From Mycolicibacterium madagascariense (GTDB lineage Bacteria; Actinomycetota; Actinomycetes; Mycobacteriales; Mycobacteriaceae), in the NCBI RefSeq assembly GCF_010729665.1, contig NZ_AP022610.1:2666001-2730000 (forward strand): DNA of 64,000 nucleotides, in the 5' to 3' direction. Below, in pieces: positions 56,725-64,000 of this stretch (within the stretch, counting starts at the first letter, position 1; each line of letters begins with the position of its first letter). The notes below the pieces were generated by a model. It was given only the letters and a program-made list of their open reading frames with translations, was not told the origin of the DNA and searched no databases. The translations under genes were made by a program, and so were the position numbers.

Positions 56725-58011
56725 TCAGCGGCGGGCGTACCGGATGACGCAGGGGTCGGCCGAGCGCGCGACGCCGCCGATCTGCGCGGGCACCGATCGC
56801 GGATACTCGGCCCAGGCCGGCGTCACGTCATAGCGGCCGCACAGACGGATCATGGCCATCGTCATGGCCGACAGCGAAAACGATTGCGCCGGACAGGAAT
56901 GTCTGCCGTGCCCGAAGGCCGTCACCAGCATCGGCGACGCCAGCGCAGTCGTGTCGGCCAGGCGGTGGCGATGCCATCGGTCGGGATCCCACTCGTGCAG
57001 CCCCGGCGCGGCCGAGGCGTTGAGCAGCGGCAGCAGGGTCGCGATGGTCCATCCGGGTGGCACGTCGACGACGCCGACGCCGGTGTCGAACGCGACCGGC
57101 TGCACCACGGCGCGGGCCATGATGGAGCGCTGCGCCAGCCGCGTGCTCTCCAGGGCGCAGCGCTGAGCCAGCTCCCGATCACCCGACGCGACCAGCCGCA
57201 GCCGATCGGGGTCGGCCACCAGGTCGACGATCGCCCAGCCCAGCGCCGCCATCAGGTTCGACATCGAGGCGACGTGAATGAGCGCCACGTCCATCGCGAT
57301 GCCGCGGGAGCGCTCTTCCGCGGGTTCGCCCGCCCACGCGTCGACGATGCGGCCGAACAACCCCGCGCCCGGTGCGTCACCCGCCTCCTGCCGACGCACG
57401 GCCGCGTCGACGACCGCGGCGACGTCGTCGAGGGCGGCCCGCTCGGCGCGCTTCCCCGACGCCGCGACGGCCGCCATCGCGTCGGGGTGGACGAACGCCT
57501 CGGACCCGTCGAGCACGTCGAACGCCGCCACCAACCGCTCGAAGGCCGCCCCGTCGGCGCTGCCCGGACCGGCCCACGACGCCAACCCCATGCGATGACC
57601 GAGCCGCCGCACGAGTGCGAACAGGTCGACCTCGCCGCGCGCGCCCAGTTCGCGCTCGGTCGCGTCGAGGGCCTCGGCGAGGTTGACCAGATAGGACGAC
57701 ACGTCGTCGCGACGGAACAGCGCGGCAGGCAGCAGCCGCCGGCCGGTGAACACCTCGTCGGGCAGTTTGCGCCGCAGCATCAGGTAGTCGGCGAGCCCCT
57801 TGCTGGCCGCGTCCTCCGGCAGCGCGTAGAACGACTCGACGCCGGTGGCGGAGAACGTGAACAGGTAGTCGTCGCCGGCGCTGCGCACCACGAAGGCGTC
57901 GCCGTGCGTGGCGCGGGCCGCGGCGATGGCCCCCACCGCATCGTCGACGGGGACGTCCCAGGGCAGGCCGATCCCGTCGGCGACGGGCAGGACGTCGAGG
58001 GGGCCGGGCAC
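56725..58011 (-). CDS. Cytochrome P450
   Basis: A 428-residue haem monooxygenase. The cysteine loop is FGHGRHSCPAQSF with the haem ligand C373; the K-helix ExxR is ESTR in CALESTRLAQR. The I-helix is unusual: IHVASMSNLMAALGWA lacks the typical (A/G)GxxT threonine, having Ser-Asn instead. The N-terminus has no membrane anchor, as in other bacterial P450s. The substrate is unknown and no ferredoxin is adjacent. GTG at 58011 abuts the stop of the coiled-coil gene (TGAGTG), so they are cotranscribed. Confidence 0.85.
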   Translation of the reverse strand: MPGPLDVLPVADGIGLPWDVPVDDAVGAIAAARATHGDAFVVRSAGDDYLFTFSATGVESFYALPEDAASKGLADYLMLRRKLPDEVFTGRRLLPAALFRRDDVSSYLVNLAEALDATERELGARGEVDLFALVRRLGHRMGLASWAGPGSADGAAFERLVAAFDVLDGSEAFVHPDAMAAVAASGKRAERAALDDVAAVVDAAVRRQEAGDAPGAGLFGRIVDAWAGEPAEERSRGIAMDVALIHVASMSNLMAALGWAIVDLVADPDRLRLVASGDRELAQRCALESTRLAQRSIMARAVVQPVAFDTGVGVVDVPPGWTIATLLPLLNASAAPGLHEWDPDRWHRHRLADTTALASPMLVTAFGHGRHSCPAQSFSLSAMTMAMIRLCGRYDVTPAWAEYPRSVPAQIGGVARSADPCVIRYARR

Positions 58012-58383
58012 TCAGATGCCGGTGGTCCTGCGCACGGCGTTGAGCGCACCGCGAACCGCATGCTCGGTGGCCGACCACGGCGCGATCACCGACTCGCCGA
58101 GCCCTACGATGCGCTCGACCCGGTCCACGATAACCTCGAGGCGTTCGACGACGCCGATCAGCCGCGGCGCCAATTCGTCGATGCGGGTGATGGTCTGGTT
58201 GAACCGCTCCAGCGTGGCGTCCAGCCCGCTGGTCGACTTGTCGAGGTCGCTCAGCGTGTCGCCGAGTTCGGTGAGCAGGGTGTCCACCTGCTCCACCGTG
58301 ACGTCGGCGTTGAGCGCCGCCTGCGTCAAGGTCCTGATCCGCTGGCGCCCGCTGGTCGAGCGGCCGACTCCCTTGTCTGCCAT
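58012..58383 (-). CDS. Coiled-coil protein (Rv1444c-like)
   Basis: A 123-residue, mostly helical protein. From about residue 20 to 95 it shows heptad-like spacing of Leu, Ile and Val (VEQVDTLLTELGDTLSDLDK, then LIGVVERLEVIVDRVERIVGL), so it probably forms a coiled coil; there are no cysteines or catalytic motifs. Position next to pgl matches M. tuberculosis Rv1444c, of unknown function. ATG at 58383 lies in the centre of the 16-bp perfect palindrome GTCTGCCATGGCAGAC (58375-58390). CATACT (complement of 58391-58396) sits 7 nt before it, so the start may be leaderless. Confidence 0.7.
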   Translation of the reverse strand: MADKGVGRSTSGRQRIRTLTQAALNADVTVEQVDTLLTELGDTLSDLDKSTSGLDATLERFNQTITRIDELAPRLIGVVERLEVIVDRVERIVGLGESVIAPWSATEHAVRGALNAVRRTTGI

Positions 58384-58403
58384 GGCAGACAGTATGGGGG
58401 TTG

Positions 58404-59144
58404 CTAGAGGTCCGCCGCGGCGGCTTTGTCGAGGAGCCACACCGTCGCGTCGCGGCCGACCGCGCCCGCCGCGGGGAAGTCCTCGGCGCTCGCGCCGTTG
58501 ACGGCGGCCGCGACCGCCTCGGCCTTCTCGCTGCCCGAGACCACCAGCCACACCTCCCGCGACCTGACGACCGCGGGCAACGTCAGCGTTAGGCGCTGCG
58601 GCGGGGGCTTGGGGGAGTCGGTGACGCCGACGACGAACCGCTGGGTCTCTGCGGTGGCCTTGGTGTGGGGGAACAGCGAGTTGACGTGCCCTTCCGGGCC
58701 CATGCCGAGCAGGTGCACGTCGAATTCCGGGGTGGGCCCACCGCCGGGGGCATTGGCGGCCAGGACCTGCTCGTAGGCGAGCGCGGCGGCGTCGATGTCG
58801 GCGCCGAACTCACCGTCGCTGGCCGGCATGGCGTGCACGTTGGCGGCCGGGATGTCGACGTGATCCAGCAGCGCCTCGCGGGCCTGCTTGTCGTTGCGCT
58901 CGTCGTCGTCGGCGGGGACGTAGCGGTCGTCGCCCCAGAACACGTGCACCTTGGACCAATCGACCGCGTCGTCGTTGTCGCCCAGGTGCTTGAGCATCTT
59001 GATCCCGGTGCCGCCGCCGGTCAGCGAGACGTAGGCCGCGCCGCGGGCGCCGATCGCCGCGGTGATGGCGCCCGCCAGCCGCTGTCCGGCCGCCGCCACC
59101 AGGGCATCGGAGTCCGCGTACTTCTCGATCACCGTCTCGCTCAC
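58404..59144 (-). CDS. pgl: 6-phosphogluconolactonase
   Basis: Hydrolyses 6-phosphogluconolactone in the oxidative pentose pathway. The 246 residues carry [18 protein letters not shown] (phosphate loop), [37 protein letters not shown] with the catalytic His, and [15 protein letters not shown]. tuberculosis names it devB. GTG at 59144 overlaps the opcA stop, the last link in the tkt-tal-zwf-opcA-pgl operon. Confidence 0.96.
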   Translation of the reverse strand: MSETVIEKYADSDALVAAAGQRLAGAITAAIGARGAAYVSLTGGGTGIKMLKHLGDNDDAVDWSKVHVFWGDDRYVPADDDERNDKQAREALLDHVDIPAANVHAMPASDGEFGADIDAAALAYEQVLAANAPGGGPTPEFDVHLLGMGPEGHVNSLFPHTKATAETQRFVVGVTDSPKPPPQRLTLTLPAVVRSREVWLVVSGSEKAEAVAAAVNGASAEDFPAAGAVGRDATVWLLDKAAAADL

Positions 59145-60052
59145 AGGTACTCCACCTTGTCGATCCCCTTCAGCGCCTCGAGATAGATGTCATCGGCGTC
59201 GAGCCGTCGCAGGTCCTCGGCGAGGCAGTCGCGAGTCTCCCTGCGGCCCAACGGAAGTTTGGCCTCGGGCTGGGCCGTCCTGGTCAGGCTGGCGGTGACG
59301 CCGTCCTGCGGTCGGCTCAGCGTGATGGTCTCGCTGGGCCGCACCAGCTCGACCTTGAGCTCGCCGCGGGCCCGTTGCACCGGGCCGTTGATGCGGCTCG
59401 CGAGCCAGCCGGCGAGGACGTCGAGGGCCGGCTCCTCGGCGCGGCCGGACACCAGCGCGGAGGTGATGTCCTCGTGGGGGCCTTGGTCGATCGCGGAGGT
59501 CAGCATCGCCCGCCAGTACGTGATCCGGCTCCAGGCCAGATCGGTGTCGCCGGGAGTGTAGCCCTCCAGCCGACTCTTGATGCACGCCAGCGGGTCGGTG
59601 CCGAAGGTCGCATCGGTGATGCGGCGAATCGCCAACTGGCCCAATGGATCTCGTGCCGGGACGCGCGGCGCGACGTCAGGCCACCAGGCCACCACCGGGG
59701 TGTCGGGCAGCAGGAACGGCGTGACGACGCTGTCGGCGTGCGCGGCCAGCGGACCGGTCAGCTTGAGCACCACCACCTCGCCGGCCCCGGCGTCGTGCCC
59801 GACCCGGATCTGGGCGTCCAGCTTGGGGTCGGCGGCGTCGCGATCGACCGGGAGCACGACGATCACGCGGCACGGGTGCTCGCGGCTGGCCGCGTTGGCC
59901 GCCTCGATGGACTCCTCCAGCATGTCCTCGCTGTCGGGGGCGATGACCAGGGTCAGCACCCGCGCCATCGTGAACGCGCCGCCCTCTTCGCGCAGACCGT
60001 CGAGCTTCTTGTTGACCGCGGTCGTCGTGGTGTCCTCGATGTCGACGATCAC
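59141..60052 (-). CDS. opcA: Glucose-6-phosphate dehydrogenase assembly protein OpcA
   Basis: Stabilises and activates Zwf; always paired with it in actinobacteria and cyanobacteria. The 303 residues match the M. tuberculosis length. Recognisable parts are [60 protein letters not shown] and the C-terminal [19 protein letters not shown] chose GTG at 60052 ([11 protein letters not shown]) with GAGGAG 10 nt upstream; an upstream extension is unconserved. It follows zwf by 28 bp. Confidence 0.95.
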   Translation of the reverse strand: MIVDIEDTTTTAVNKKLDGLREEGGAFTMARVLTLVIAPDSEDMLEESIEAANAASREHPCRVIVVLPVDRDAADPKLDAQIRVGHDAGAGEVVVLKLTGPLAAHADSVVTPFLLPDTPVVAWWPDVAPRVPARDPLGQLAIRRITDATFGTDPLACIKSRLEGYTPGDTDLAWSRITYWRAMLTSAIDQGPHEDITSALVSGRAEEPALDVLAGWLASRINGPVQRARGELKVELVRPSETITLSRPQDGVTASLTRTAQPEAKLPLGRRETRDCLAEDLRRLDADDIYLEALKGIDKVEYL

Positions 60053-60080
60053 GATTGACGGCTCCTCGCGTAGGCGCGCG

Positions 60081-61625
60081 TCACGGCCGGCGCCATTCCC
60101 GGCCGGTGCGCTGCAACATCTCGAACGCCGACTGCGGGCCCCACCCGCCGGCCTCATAGGGATCCGGCTTACCGTGCGACGCCCAGTGCTCCAGCGCGGG
60201 ATCCAATATCTGCCAAGACAATTCGACCTCCTGGTTCACGGGGAACAACGAGGGCTCACCGAGCAGCACGTCGAGGATCAATCTCTCGTACGCCTCGGGG
60301 GACTCCTCGGCGAAGGCCGACCCGTAGGAGAAGTCCATGTTGACGTCGCGGACCTCCATCGCATGACCCGGGACCTTGGAGCCGAAGCGCAGCGTGATGC
60401 CCTCGTCGGGTTGCACCCGGATGACGAGCGCGTTCTTGCCGAGTTCATCGGTCATCGTGGCGTCGAACGGCAGATGCGGCGCCCGCTTGAACACCAGGGC
60501 GATCTCGGTGACCCGACGGCCGAGCCGCTTGCCGGTGCGCAGATAGAACGGCACGCCGGCCCACCGCCTGGTGTCCACCTCGAGGGTGATCGCGGCGAAC
60601 GTCTCGGTGGTCGACGTCGAGGAGAAGCCGTCCTCCTCGAGCAGGCCGACCACCTTCTGACCGCCCTGCCAGCCCGCGGTGTACTGACCGCGAGAGGTGT
60701 TCTCCTGCAACGGTTCTGCCAGTCGGGTGGCGGAGAGCACCTTGATCTTCTCGGCCTGCAACTCGGCGGGACTGAAGTTGACGGGCTCCTCCATCGCGGT
60801 CAGCGCCAGCAGCTGGATGAGGTGGTTCTGGATCACGTCGCGCGCGGCGCCCACGCCGTCGTAGTAGCCGGCGCGCCCGCCGAGACCGATGTCCTCGGCC
60901 ATGGTGATCTGGACGTGATCGACGTAGTGGGCGTTCCAGATCGGGTCGAACAGCTGGTTCGCGAATCGCAGGGCCAGGATGTTCTGGACCGTCTCCTTGC
61001 CGAGGTAGTGGTCGATGCGGAACACCGACGACTCGGGGAACACGCTGTTGACGACCTGGTTGAGTGACTTCGCGCTCTCCAGGTCGTGCCCGAACGGCTT
61101 CTCGATCACCACGCGGCTCCACCGGTCACCGTCGGGCCGCGTCAGGCCCGACGTCGACAGCTGTTCGCAGACCGTCGGGAAGGCCTTCGGCGGAATCGAC
61201 AGGTAGAAGGCGTGATTGCCACCGGTGCCACGCTCGGCATCGAGTTTGGCGAGGGTCTCGGCCAGCCGCGCGAACGCCGCGTCCTCGTCGAAGGCGCCCT
61301 TGACGAACCGGATGCCTTCGTTGAGCCGGTCCCAGACCTCCTGCCGGAACGGCGTGCGCGCATGCGCCTGGACCGCCTTCAGCACGATGTCGCCGAAGTC
61401 CGCATCGGTCCAGTCCCGGCGGGCGAAACCGACCAGCGAGAAGGTCGGGGGCAGCAGGCCCCGGTTGGCGAGGTCGTAGATGGCGGGCATCAACTTCTTG
61501 GTCGCCAGATCGCCGGTCACGCCGAAGATGACGACCGCACACGGACCCGCGATGCGGGGCAAGCGCTTGTCGAGCTTGTCCCGCAGCGGGTTCTGCCAAC
61601 CGGTGGCAGCGCCAGCACCACTCAC
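60081..61625 (-). CDS. zwf: Glucose-6-phosphate 1-dehydrogenase
   Basis: Oxidises glucose-6-phosphate and makes NADPH, entry to the oxidative pentose pathway. The 514 residues equal M. tuberculosis Zwf2. The coenzyme motif is VIFGVTGDLATKKLMPAIYDL, and the active-site signature is RIDHYLGKETVQN with its Asp-His pair. RPDGDRWSRVVIEKPFGHDL is the other conserved block. GTG at 61625 (MSGAGAATGWQNPLRDKL) is preferred; TTG at 61637, overlapping the tal stop, is an alternative adding four residues. Confidence 0.96.
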   Translation of the reverse strand: MSGAGAATGWQNPLRDKLDKRLPRIAGPCAVVIFGVTGDLATKKLMPAIYDLANRGLLPPTFSLVGFARRDWTDADFGDIVLKAVQAHARTPFRQEVWDRLNEGIRFVKGAFDEDAAFARLAETLAKLDAERGTGGNHAFYLSIPPKAFPTVCEQLSTSGLTRPDGDRWSRVVIEKPFGHDLESAKSLNQVVNSVFPESSVFRIDHYLGKETVQNILALRFANQLFDPIWNAHYVDHVQITMAEDIGLGGRAGYYDGVGAARDVIQNHLIQLLALTAMEEPVNFSPAELQAEKIKVLSATRLAEPLQENTSRGQYTAGWQGGQKVVGLLEEDGFSSTSTTETFAAITLEVDTRRWAGVPFYLRTGKRLGRRVTEIALVFKRAPHLPFDATMTDELGKNALVIRVQPDEGITLRFGSKVPGHAMEVRDVNMDFSYGSAFAEESPEAYERLILDVLLGEPSLFPVNQEVELSWQILDPALEHWASHGKPDPYEAGGWGPQSAFEMLQRTGREWRRP

Positions 61626-61633
61626 CGGAGGGC

Positions 61634-62752
61634 TCAAGACTTCTTTTCGTCCAGCTGGCCCTGGGTGGCCTCGAGCAGCTCGCCCCACGACTTCTCGAAC
61701 TTGTCGACGCCCTCGTTCTCCAGCACCAGGAACACGTCGGTGAGGTCGATGCCGATCGACGCCAGCTGATCGAACACCATCTGCGAGGCGCCGGCCGTGC
61801 CGCTGATCGTGTCGCCCTTGACCTCGCCGTGGTCGGCGACGGCCTCCAGGGTCTTCTCCGGCATGGTGTTGACGGTGTTCTTCGCGACCAACTCGGTCAC
61901 GTAGAGCGTGTCGGAGTAGTCGGGGTTCTTGACCCCGGTCGACGCCCACAGCGGCCGCTGCACCCGCGCGCCGTCGGCGGCCAGCGCCTCGAAGCGTTCC
62001 CCGCCGACGAACACCTGCTGGTAGGCGGCGTAGGCCAGCCGAGCGTTGGCGACGCCGGCCTTGCCGCGCAGCTCCAGTGCCTCCTCGGAACCGATGTCCT
62101 CGAGGCGCTTGTCGATCTCGGTGTCCACGCGGGAGACGAAGAACGAGGCCACTGAGTGGATCTTGGACAGGTCGTGGCCGGTGTCCTTCGCCTTCTCCAG
62201 ACCGGCGAGGTAGGCGTCCATCACCTCGCGGTGGCGCTCGACGGAGAAGATCAGGGTGACGTTGACCGAGATGCCCTCGGCGATCACGGCCGTGATGGCG
62301 GGCAGACCCGCCTTCGTCGCGGGAATCTTGATCAGCACGTTGGGCCGGTCGACGATCTTCCACAGCTCGACGGCCTGCAGGATCGTCTTGTCGGTGTCGT
62401 GCGCGACCCGCGGGTCGACCTCGATGGACACCCGGCCGTCGACGCCGCCGGAGGTCTCGTAGACCTTCGCGAGGACGTCGCAGGCGTTGCGGACGTCGTC
62501 GGTGGTGACGGTGCGGATGGTCGCGTCGACGTCGGCGCCGCGCTCGGCCAGTTCCTTGACCTGGTCGTCGTAGGCGGTTCCCTTCGAGAGGGCGGCCTGG
62601 AAGATCGACGGGTTGGTCGTCACGCCGACGACGCTGTGCGTGTCGATGAGGTTCTGCAGATTGCCGGTCTGCAGGCGCTCACGCGACAGGTCGTCGAGCC
62701 ATACGGAGACGCCCTCGGCGCTCAGCGCCGCGAGGTTCGGATTCTGGGTCAT
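61634..62752 (-). CDS. tal: Transaldolase
   Basis: Moves dihydroxyacetone units in the non-oxidative pentose pathway. The 372 residues belong to the actinobacterial Tal subfamily ([16 protein letters not shown] at the start, [12 protein letters not shown]). The Schiff-base lysine is in [25 protein letters not shown] follows. ATG at 62752 has AGGAGT 8 nt upstream. It lies 21 bp behind tkt and its TGA precedes zwf with little or no gap. Confidence 0.97.
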   Translation of the reverse strand: MTQNPNLAALSAEGVSVWLDDLSRERLQTGNLQNLIDTHSVVGVTTNPSIFQAALSKGTAYDDQVKELAERGADVDATIRTVTTDDVRNACDVLAKVYETSGGVDGRVSIEVDPRVAHDTDKTILQAVELWKIVDRPNVLIKIPATKAGLPAITAVIAEGISVNVTLIFSVERHREVMDAYLAGLEKAKDTGHDLSKIHSVASFFVSRVDTEIDKRLEDIGSEEALELRGKAGVANARLAYAAYQQVFVGGERFEALAADGARVQRPLWASTGVKNPDYSDTLYVTELVAKNTVNTMPEKTLEAVADHGEVKGDTISGTAGASQMVFDQLASIGIDLTDVFLVLENEGVDKFEKSWGELLEATQGQLDEKKS

Positions 62753-62773
62753 CGGTACTCCTAGGTGAGTGGA

Positions 62774-64000
62774 TCAGTTGTCGAGCGTGCGTTCCGCGGC
62801 GGCGGCGACGGCCTCGGGAGTGAAGCCGAACTCGCGGAACAGCGTCTTCTCGTCGGCAGATTCGCCGTAGTGCTCGATCGAGACGATTTCGCCGGTGTCG
62901 CCGACCAGCTTGTGCCAACTCATCGCGACGGCCGCCTCGACGGCGACCCGAGCCGACACCGAGGGGGGGAGCACGCTGTCGCGATATTCCTTCGGCTGCG
63001 ACTCGAACCACTCCACGCAGGGCATGGACACGACGTAGGCGTTGATGTCCTTCTCGGCCAACAACTTCTTCGCCTCCACGGCCAATTGCAGTTCCGAGCC
63101 GGTGCCGATGATGATCACGTCGGCGTCGTCAGCGGGATTGCCCCCTCCGAGGACGTAGCCACCCTTGCCCACGCCCTCGTAATCGGTCCCCTCGAGGACG
63201 GGAATGCCCTGCCGGGTGAGGATGAAACCGACCGGCCCGCTCCCGTTGCCCCTGGCGACGATGTTGCGCCACGCGTACGCCGTCTCGTTGGGGTCACCGG
63301 GGCGCACCACGGAGAGGTTGGGGATCGCCCGCAGCGCGGCGAGGTGCTCGATCGGCTGATGGGTCGGGCCGTCCTCGCCCAGCCCGATCGAGTCGTGCGT
63401 CCAGATGTAGATCGTGTCGATGTCCATCAGCGACGCCAGTCGCACCGAGGCGCGCATGTAGTCGGAGAACTGCAGGAACGTGCCGCCGAACGCGCGGGTC
63501 GGGCCGTGCAGCACGATGCCGGACAGGATCGCGCCCATCGCGTGCTCGCGGATGCCGAAGTGCAGCACGCGGCCGTACCAGTCCGCCTTGAAGTCCTCGG
63601 TCGAGATCGACGGCGGCCCAAAGGACTTCACGCCCTCGATGGTGGTGTTGTTGCTCCCGGCGAGGTCGGCCGAGCCGCCCCACAGCTCGGGCAGCTTGGT
63701 CGCCACGTCGTTGAGCACCTTGCCGAACGCCGCCCGGGTGGCCAGCGGCTTCGATCCCGGTTCCCAGTAGGTGACGTCGGCGTCCCAGCCGTCGGGCAGT
63801 TCCTGGGCCAGCAGTCGGTCGAGCAGTTTCTTGCGCTCGGGCTCGCGCTCGGCCCACGCGTCGAAGCCGGGCTGCCACTTCTCGTGGGCCTCGCGACCGC
63901 GCTCGACGAGCTTGCGGGTGTGCTCGATGACCTCGGGGCGCACCTCGAACGTCTTGTCCGGGTCGAAGCCAAGGACCTTCTTCGTCGCGGCCACTTCCTC
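62774..64000 (-). CDS. tkt: Transketolase, C-terminal part (5' end outside the window)
   Basis: Thiamine-diphosphate enzyme exchanging two-carbon units in the pentose pathway. The frame continues past the right edge as EEVAATKKVLGFDP, so about 408 of roughly 700 residues are visible. The pyrimidine-binding domain has DLAGSNNTTIEGV, HFGIREHAMGAILSGIVLHG and DSIGLGEDGPTHQPIEHLAALRAIPNL (transketolase signature). The C-terminal domain ends ... FREFGFTPEAVAAAAERTLDN. It is the first visible gene of the tkt-tal-zwf-opcA-pgl operon. Confidence 0.97.
   Translation of the reverse strand, partial: EEVAATKKVLGFDPDKTFEVRPEVIEHTRKLVERGREAHEKWQPGFDAWAEREPERKKLLDRLLAQELPDGWDADVTYWEPGSKPLATRAAFGKVLNDVATKLPELWGGSADLAGSNNTTIEGVKSFGPPSISTEDFKADWYGRVLHFGIREHAMGAILSGIVLHGPTRAFGGTFLQFSDYMRASVRLASLMDIDTIYIWTHDSIGLGEDGPTHQPIEHLAALRAIPNLSVVRPGDPNETAYAWRNIVARGNGSGPVGFILTRQGIPVLEGTDYEGVGKGGYVLGGGNPADDADVIIIGTGSELQLAVEAKKLLAEKDINAYVVSMPCVEWFESQPKEYRDSVLPPSVSARVAVEAAVAMSWHKLVGDTGEIVSIEHYGESADEKTLFREFGFTPEAVAAAAERTLDN

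Overview
The window is high-GC DNA from a rapidly growing, non-tuberculous mycobacterium (Mycolicibacterium type). Evidence: gene order follows two Mycobacterium tuberculosis blocks (aroC to nusB, then pyrR to tkt); many GTG starts and 1- or 4-bp gene overlaps; mycobacterial markers (mIHF, LprG with its MFS exporter, an MspA-family porin, CuvA/YvcK, OpcA with Zwf); and a ppc gene, which I recall as absent from M. tuberculosis. No rRNA, tRNA, CRISPR array, insertion sequence or prophage was recognised.

Layout. 1-3.8 kb: the end of a prepilin peptidase, then the shikimate operon aroC-aroK-aroB-aroQ. 3.8-7 kb: a membrane protein diverging from pepQ-efp-nusB across a 33-bp gap. 7-8.2 kb: a serine hydrolase on the minus strand. 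8.2-17 kb: the pyrimidine operon pyrR-pyrB-pyrC-(PH-like)-carA-carB-pyrF behind a PyrR-binding leader. 17-22.2 kb: a small secreted protein, a 675-bp gene-free stretch, then mihF-gmk-rpoZ-coaBC and metK with a long perfect terminator palindrome. 22.2-27.4 kb: catabolic-looking genes (acetamidase, SDR, a frameshifted Baeyer-Villiger monooxygenase, two tandem HSL-type esterases). 27.5-33.6 kb: priA, a 29-codon ORF, fmt, rsmB, rpe, ribD. 33.6-34 kb: a 51-residue ORF with CRP-like and DtxR/IdeR-like sites upstream. 34-36.2 kb: the triacylglyceride exporter and lprG on the minus strand. 36.3-39.4 kb: ribC-ribBA-ribH plus a PH-domain membrane protein.

39.4-43.3 kb is the most unusual part. After a divergent GNAT gene come three overlapping genes: a lysine-free protein of unknown function, a PP-loop protein resembling MurL (UDP-MurNAc-L-Ala-L-Glu epimerase), and a Mur ligase with MurD2-like motifs. 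Together they suggest a second route to the D-glutamate of peptidoglycan.

43.3-51.6 kb: uvrC-rapZ-yvcK-whiA, gap-pgk-tpiA and secG. 51.6-53.8 kb: an ankyrin protein, an MspA-family porin and a Ser/Pro-rich secreted protein. 53.8-56.6 kb: ppc. 56.7-64 kb, minus strand: a cytochrome P450, a coiled-coil protein, and the pentose-phosphate operon tkt-tal-zwf-opcA-pgl, with tkt cut by the window end.

The core theme is biosynthesis and central carbon flow: aromatic precursors, UMP, riboflavin, SAM/CoA, peptidoglycan, glycolysis, anaplerosis and NADPH. Several starts (rpe, ribC, secG, the porin, ppc, the murL-like operon and both sides of the pepQ gap) lie about 6-9 nt behind a TANNNT-like -10 box, consistent with the leaderless transcription common in mycobacteria. 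Function calls rest on motif recognition and remembered families; no database search was run.
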